Shown piece by piece: positions 59,244 to 64,000 of a stretch of 64,000 nt of DNA; position 1 is the first letter of the stretch, and every line of letters starts with the position of its first letter. The translations under genes and the position numbers were made by a program. The DNA comes from Flectonema sp. DT1601 (taxonomy: Eukaryota; Euglenozoa; Diplonemea; Diplonemida; Diplonemidae), in assembly GCA_964019425.1 (NCBI GenBank), contig OZ025826.1, positions 434,001-498,000 on the forward strand. Reading direction: 5' to 3'. The notes below the pieces were generated by a model. It did no database searches. It saw nothing but the letters and a program-made list of their open reading frames with translations, and was not told where the DNA came from.

Positions 59244-62200
59244 ATGTTACGGCAATTCAGTTTTCTTCTGCTGTCGCTGATTGTGGGAGCCGATGTGAGC
59301 GTGTTCTTCATCGGCAACTCGTACACGTATGGCAACAACTTGGCTTCTGAATTTCAGAAAGTTGCTCAAAGCAGGATGCCTGGGACAACTGTGACAGTGG
59401 CTCAGAACGTAGTCGGCGGGAGGGACCTGGGAACTGCAGCTGCAGATGCAAACTTGTTGGCCCATTTAAGAGGAGGAGTGAAGTATGATTTCATAGTATT
59501 GCAAGAATATTCTGTTGTTGGAGGCTTCCCAGTAAACTCAGGACGGCCCCGACGTGTAACTGGTGAAGACAGTGTGAAGACTGTATTCTCTCCGATTGCA
59601 AAAGACATGGGGGCGACTTTAGTTTTTTACCAAACCTGGGGTAGGCGTAATAACGAAGGTATTCCTTGGGGTTACCAAAACTTCCTATCTATGGAACGCT
59701 CTCTGGAGGATGGTTACGCCACGTATGCTGACATTGCCAGTCGTGAGGGGTGTGCGGAGACGATGATTTCCCGTGCTGGGCTGCTATTCAAAAGGATATA
59801 CGAGTCTTCGTCTTCTCAGGGACTGACACCATCGACTGACTCATCGACTCTGTTTTGGAAACTGTACGGCTCCGATGGCAGTCATACTTCTGTAATTGGT
59901 ACGTATGCAATCGCAACAGCCATGTTTTATGCGATGTTCCCTCAGTCTTCGTACCCTGGTTGGCAGGACACTTGGTACAAGCATTGTATGTTTTGATTTG
60001 TTTTTATTACCGTAATTATAAATATCATGTATAAAAAGTCTCCAAATCTCCAAAAAATGGCCAAATCCACCATCTTTATTATATCCAAAGTTTTTTTAGT
60101 ACAATCATTCGCAGAAAACACTTAGCAAAATTCGGATTCCGGAATTTTTTTTTTTTGACCTTTTTCTTTTGAATTTGGTACTAAATTATCGACATTTTGA
60201 ACTGGTTAAAGTTCTACAGGCTGGTCTTGTGTACCAACCTGGTGGGGGATTGATAACTAATGTTGAAGTTGCTTCCAGATACATATCAGGACAACATATC
60301 CACAAATAACGTTGTTGGTAGCTGGTTGCACACTAGTCTTAATGAATGATGTCAAAATTCCTAAAAGCAGCAAGTAGTAGTCTAGACGAGGCCAACTACA
60401 ACTAAGGAGTTCCCTTCTCCAATCGTTGTAATACACTGAGGTATGAGGTGCGGTATTAAGAAACATGAACTCATGTTCACAACTACGGACTTCAGGAGCT
60501 CGAGTGGATTTGCAGGATTCACAATACCTGCTTTTATAAAACCAGCCGTGATAGTATTTTTCGTAATACTATCAAGGGCTGTCACTATCCACCCAATTTG
60601 CGGCCCTCGAATGTTGTTCGTTTTTGTGAGCTCCTTCATCCATTTTGACATGGGTTCGGATTCAGGAGCTCCTTTTGGACCCTTCCCTTTCGCAGCGCGC
60701 TTTAAAGTTTCTATCAGCCTTTTGCTTTGATTTTTTCAACTTTTCCTCCCGCTTGCGCATCTGCTCTGTCATCCACTCACCAAGAAAGCTTGATACTTCT
60801 TTGAAGTTGGCCATGACAGTTAGATCCAGCGGCCGGAGATGAGAAGTCCATCCGCCTTGCACCAGTATAACCGTGATATTGGCTTCTTCAAATCGACAAA
60901 GGACTTCCTCAGTTATCTGCCCCCTAAACTGGTCATATACTGCGAGGCCAGGGTGATCCGATTGGAGTCCCAGCTCCTGGCGTTTCTTAATAAAGTATGG
61001 ACTATTGCCCAGAAACCTTGACCCAGTTGATAGGTTCTGCTTCAGGCGCTACTTTCGCAGTGGTTCCAAGACGGTATCCAACCCTTCCGTTCCAGGAACT
61101 TGTAGGTCCATGTTGCTTGTAGGGAACCGGAATCCACGCGTTCCGGCGTATCACCTGTGCTTGAAACCAGAGAAGAGAATCAAACACAGAGCCACCATAG
61201 GCACGGATATTCTCAATTAAATCGAGCACCCGCTTCCTCATCAGTGGTTAAGATGGTTGGTCTCACAGATTTCACCTGCCCTTCTAGTGGTTCTCCCTTT
61301 GTCTTCCTCTTTTGTTCTTCAACCAAGAGCTTCATTGCCCTGCCTGCACTGTTGATCTCTTCTTATGGTCCGTGTTGAAGTATGCAATCGCCCTTGACAC
61401 ATTGGTGGCAGAGTTCACCATCTCACCAACGTTAAGCAACTCCCCCCTTGACCACTTCTCATAGCAGCGAGACGTTTGTGCTCTTTTACCCGCTCCTCTT
61501 TCTTTATCAAACCCAGCTCCACCTTGCTTACCGACGTCTTCAGGGGTTCAAAAGGATCCCGTTTTTTCAAAAAATTCCGCATAGTGTGAAAAATTTCATC
61601 CCCAAAAACTACCATTTTACAGTCAAAATGTGTACTTTCATACTTTTTTATAAAAATCCACCAAGTTCTTTTTCCGAGAATCCACCATCTTTTTTATATC
61701 CAAAGTTGTTATACTCCAATTTTTTTATACACCGTGATATTTATAATTACAGTATTATAAAGAGAGAATCCACTCGGCGGAGATATTTTAAAATAATAAA
61801 ACACCATCAGCTTCGGTAAACATCGACGACGCCAAAATGATCTCACAGTTTGGATTCGAAACAAGTAGTTCTCAGATAGAGCAGGTAGATCCAGCGATAA
61901 AACAATTATGGGGACACTACACTACTAGTTCTAACAGCCAACAGATTTGGGTAATCAGAGCACCAGCATTGTTGTGTCTTCACAATGTGGCTACAGGATC
62001 GTGTGCTGAACTTGTTGTCTCGGCTAGTGGAGTAGTTGAGTGTCCTCAGTACCAGATGAGTGTTGTTTCCGTCACACAATTTGCTGCTGAAATAACATGG
62101 AATAACGGAGACGTATTCTCATCGCCTGCTGTGTGTGGACCTGACATCTCTGTGCCTCCCGTCACTCCGCCAACTCCTGCTCCACCAACTCCTGCTCCAC

Positions 62201-64000
62201 CGACTCCTGTTCCGCCAACTCCTGCTCCACCAACTCCTGCTCCACCAACTCCTGCTCCACCAACTCCTGCTCCACCGACTCCTGCTCCACCAACTCCTGC
62301 TCCACCAACTCCTGTTCCACCAACTCCTGCTCCACCGACTCCTGCTCCACCGACTCCTGCTCCACCAACTCCTGTTCCACCAACTCCTGCTCCACCAACT
62401 CCTGCTCCACCAACTCCTGCTCCACCAACTCCTGTTCCACCAACTCCTGCTCCACCAACTCCTGCTCCACCGACTCCTGTTCCGCCAACTCCTGCTCCAC
62501 CAACTCCTGCTCCACCAACTCCTGCTCCACCAACTCCTGCTCCACCTACTCCTGCTCCACCAACTCCTGCTCCACCAACTCCTGCTCCACCGACTCCTGT
62601 TCCGCCAACTCCTGCTCCACCAACTCCTGTGCCAGTTGTAACACCGGCTGATGTGAGCGTGTTCTTCATCGGCAACTCGTACACGCAAGGCAACAACTTG
62701 GCTTCTGAATTTCAGAAAGTTGCTCAAAGCAGGATGCCTGGGACAACTGTGACGGTGGCTCAGAACGCAGTCGGCGGGAGGGACCTGGGAACTGCAGCTG
62801 CAGATGCAAACCTGTTGGCCCATTTAAGAGGAGGAGTGAAGTATGATTTCATAGTACTGCAAGAATATTCTGTTGTTGGAGGCTTCCCAGTAAACTCAGG
62901 ACGGCCCCGACGTGTAACTGGTGAAGACAGTGTGAAGACTGTATTCTCTCCGATTGCAAAAGACATGGGGGCGACTTTAGTTTTTTACCAAACCTGGGGT
63001 AGGCGTAATAACGAAGGTATTCCTTGGGGTTACCAAAACTTCCTATCTATGGAACGCTCTCTGGAGGATGGTTACGCCACGTATGCTGACATTGCCAGTC
63101 GTGAAGGGTGTGCGGAGACGATGATTTCCCGTGCTGGGCTGCTATTCAAAAGGATCTACGAGTCTTCGTCTTCTCAGGGACTGACACCATCGACTGACTC
63201 ATCGACTCTGTTTTGGAAACTATACACCTCTGATGGCAGTCATCCTTCTGTAATTGGTACGTATGCAATCGCAACAGCTATGTTTTATGCGATGTTCCCT
63301 CAGTCTTCGTACCCTGGTTGGCAGGACACTTGGTACAAGCATTGTATGTTTTGATTTGTTTTTATTATTTTTAGAAAGAGAGAATCCACTCGGCGGAGAT
63401 ATTTTAAAATAATAAAACACCATCAGCTTCGGTAAACATCGACGACGCCAAAATGATCTCACAGTTTGGATTCGAAACAAGTAGTTCTCAGATAGAGCAG
63501 GTAGATCCAGCGATAAAACAATTATGGGGACACTACACTACTAGTTCTAACAGCCAACAGATTTGGGTAATCAGAGCACCAGCATTGTTGTGTCTTCACG
63601 ATGTGACTATCGGATCGTGTGCTGAACTTGTTGTGTCGGCTAGTGGAGTAGTTGAGTGTCCTCAGTACCAGATGAGTGTTGTTTCCGTCACACAATTTGC
63701 TGCTGAAATAACATGGAACAACACAGACGTATTCTCATCGCCTGCTGTGTGTGGACCTGACATCTCTGTGATCTCGAAACCGACTCTACCGGTTGTCACT
63801 TCGGTTCCTGTCGTTACCTCAGCACCCGTTCCTGTTGTCACTTCGATACCCAAAACTGCTGCGACAAACATGCCAGCCATCACTTCAGTTCCAAACAATG
63901 CTCCTGCTGCGACAAGTATGCCAGGAACTTCTCCAGATGTGCCAAGTGTTCCGTTTAGTGCGACAGGAACTCCTGTAGCTGACTTACGATCGAGTCCGTC
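59244..64000 (+). CDS. Array gene 11: at least two SGNH domains, runs off the window
   Basis: Exons 59244-59985, 61811-63343 and 63427 to beyond 64000; introns 1825 and 83 nt, phase 1. Both SGNH domains are the [16 protein letters not shown] type; the first has [16 protein letters not shown] and GSDGSH, the second TSDGSH. The first stalk has ~31 APPTP units; the module of exon 2 has WNNGDVF, so its NNT glycosylation site is lost. Exon 3 starts with the module (loop DVTIGS) and a unique Ser/Thr/Pro stalk like genes 6-10 ([17 protein letters not shown]), and is open to the window edge, so helix and tail are not seen. Intron 1 carries a pogo-like transposon; donor and acceptor are intact. The product is therefore predicted, partial and dependent on splicing a 1.8 kb intron. 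Confidence 0.72.
60010..61752 (-). mobile_element. pogo-like (Tc1/mariner superfamily) transposon in intron 1 of gene 11
   Basis: The element is 1743 bp between two TA dinucleotides (60008-60009 and 61753-61754), the target duplication of Tc1/mariner elements. Ends are inverted repeats of ~28 bp: CCGTAATTATAAATATCA on the left and CTGTAATTATAAATATCA on the right read in reverse. Removing it restores a normal short intron. It carries a broken transposase on the minus strand. Confidence 0.8.
60385..61640 (-). pseudogene. Broken pogo-type DDE transposase
   Basis: Pieces in different minus-strand frames line up as one DDE_1-type transposase. They include an N-terminal helical part (~61415-61615), a middle part (~61002-61241), then [13 protein letters not shown] and [16 protein letters not shown] with the second catalytic Asp, followed 36 residues later by [15 protein letters not shown] with the third Asp (~60800-61000). 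The C-terminal part is [20 protein letters not shown] (~60530-60600), a typical tail of pogo/Tigger enzymes. Frame changes near 61010 and 60655 interrupt it. The first catalytic Asp is not placed. The enzyme is very likely inactive. Confidence 0.7.
62167..62632 (+). repeat. 15-nt coding minisatellite, gene 11 exon 2
   Basis: About 31 units encoding APPTP, with VPPTP units scattered singly; ends in [12 protein letters not shown] where the second SGNH begins. Confidence 0.95.

Noticed and set aside
60443-61378. Plus-strand open frames inside the intron of gene 11
   Set aside because: They are shadows of the transposase pieces, which make sense only on the minus strand.

Overview
The window is nuclear DNA from an AT-rich eukaryote, probably unicellular. 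It has GT-AG introns, long T tracts, a pentatricopeptide-repeat gene, a membrane RING-CH gene, pogo-type transposon remains and a stray piece of 18S rRNA. It has no operons and no bacterial ribosome-binding sites. I cannot name the organism; an alga or other protist is a guess.

Layout. Positions 1-2231 hold two ordinary genes: a PPR protein and a RING-CH (MARCH-like) membrane E3 ligase. They are joined by an intron-like gap that would place the two reading frames 1 nt apart on a spliced transcript. Positions 2232-5690 are T-rich spacer with an 18S rRNA fragment, diverged direct repeats and two orphan exon-like pieces. From 5693 to the end lies a tandem array of eleven paralogous genes, all on the + strand, the last cut by the window edge. 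Near-identical spacers separate them.

The array. Every gene is built from the same parts. Exon 1 encodes a signal peptide and an SGNH/GDSL-like hydrolase domain. A phase-1 intron follows, usually about 82 nt (donor CATT|GTATGT, acceptor CATCAG|CTTCGG). The next exon encodes a ~115-residue four-cysteine module and then a Pro/Thr/Ser/Val stalk made of an in-frame minisatellite. The last exon adds one transmembrane helix and a short tail. The stop codon that appears to end each SGNH reading frame (KHCMF-stop) lies inside the intron, so SGNH and stalk belong to one protein. In genes 1, 4, 10 and 11 the middle exon (module, stalk, second SGNH) is phase 1-1 and is repeated, giving predicted proteins with 2 to 3 SGNH domains in series. 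I count 17 SGNH domains. Stalks come from at least four unrelated repeat units ([23 protein letters not shown]), with copy number from a few to about 134.

Inferred role: a diversifying family of secreted, membrane-anchored (type I) surface hydrolases or hydrolase-derived adhesins. The catalytic Ser and DxxH are kept. Variation sits in small patches near the active site and in one loop of the cysteine module. Genes look shuffled by unequal exchange and gene conversion (mosaic exon 1 sequences, a ~3.9 kb near-identical block around genes 2 and 3, two alternative upstream modules, two tail types). A near-perfect palindrome follows almost every stop codon. Transposons have entered the first intron of genes 10 and 11 without removing the splice sites.
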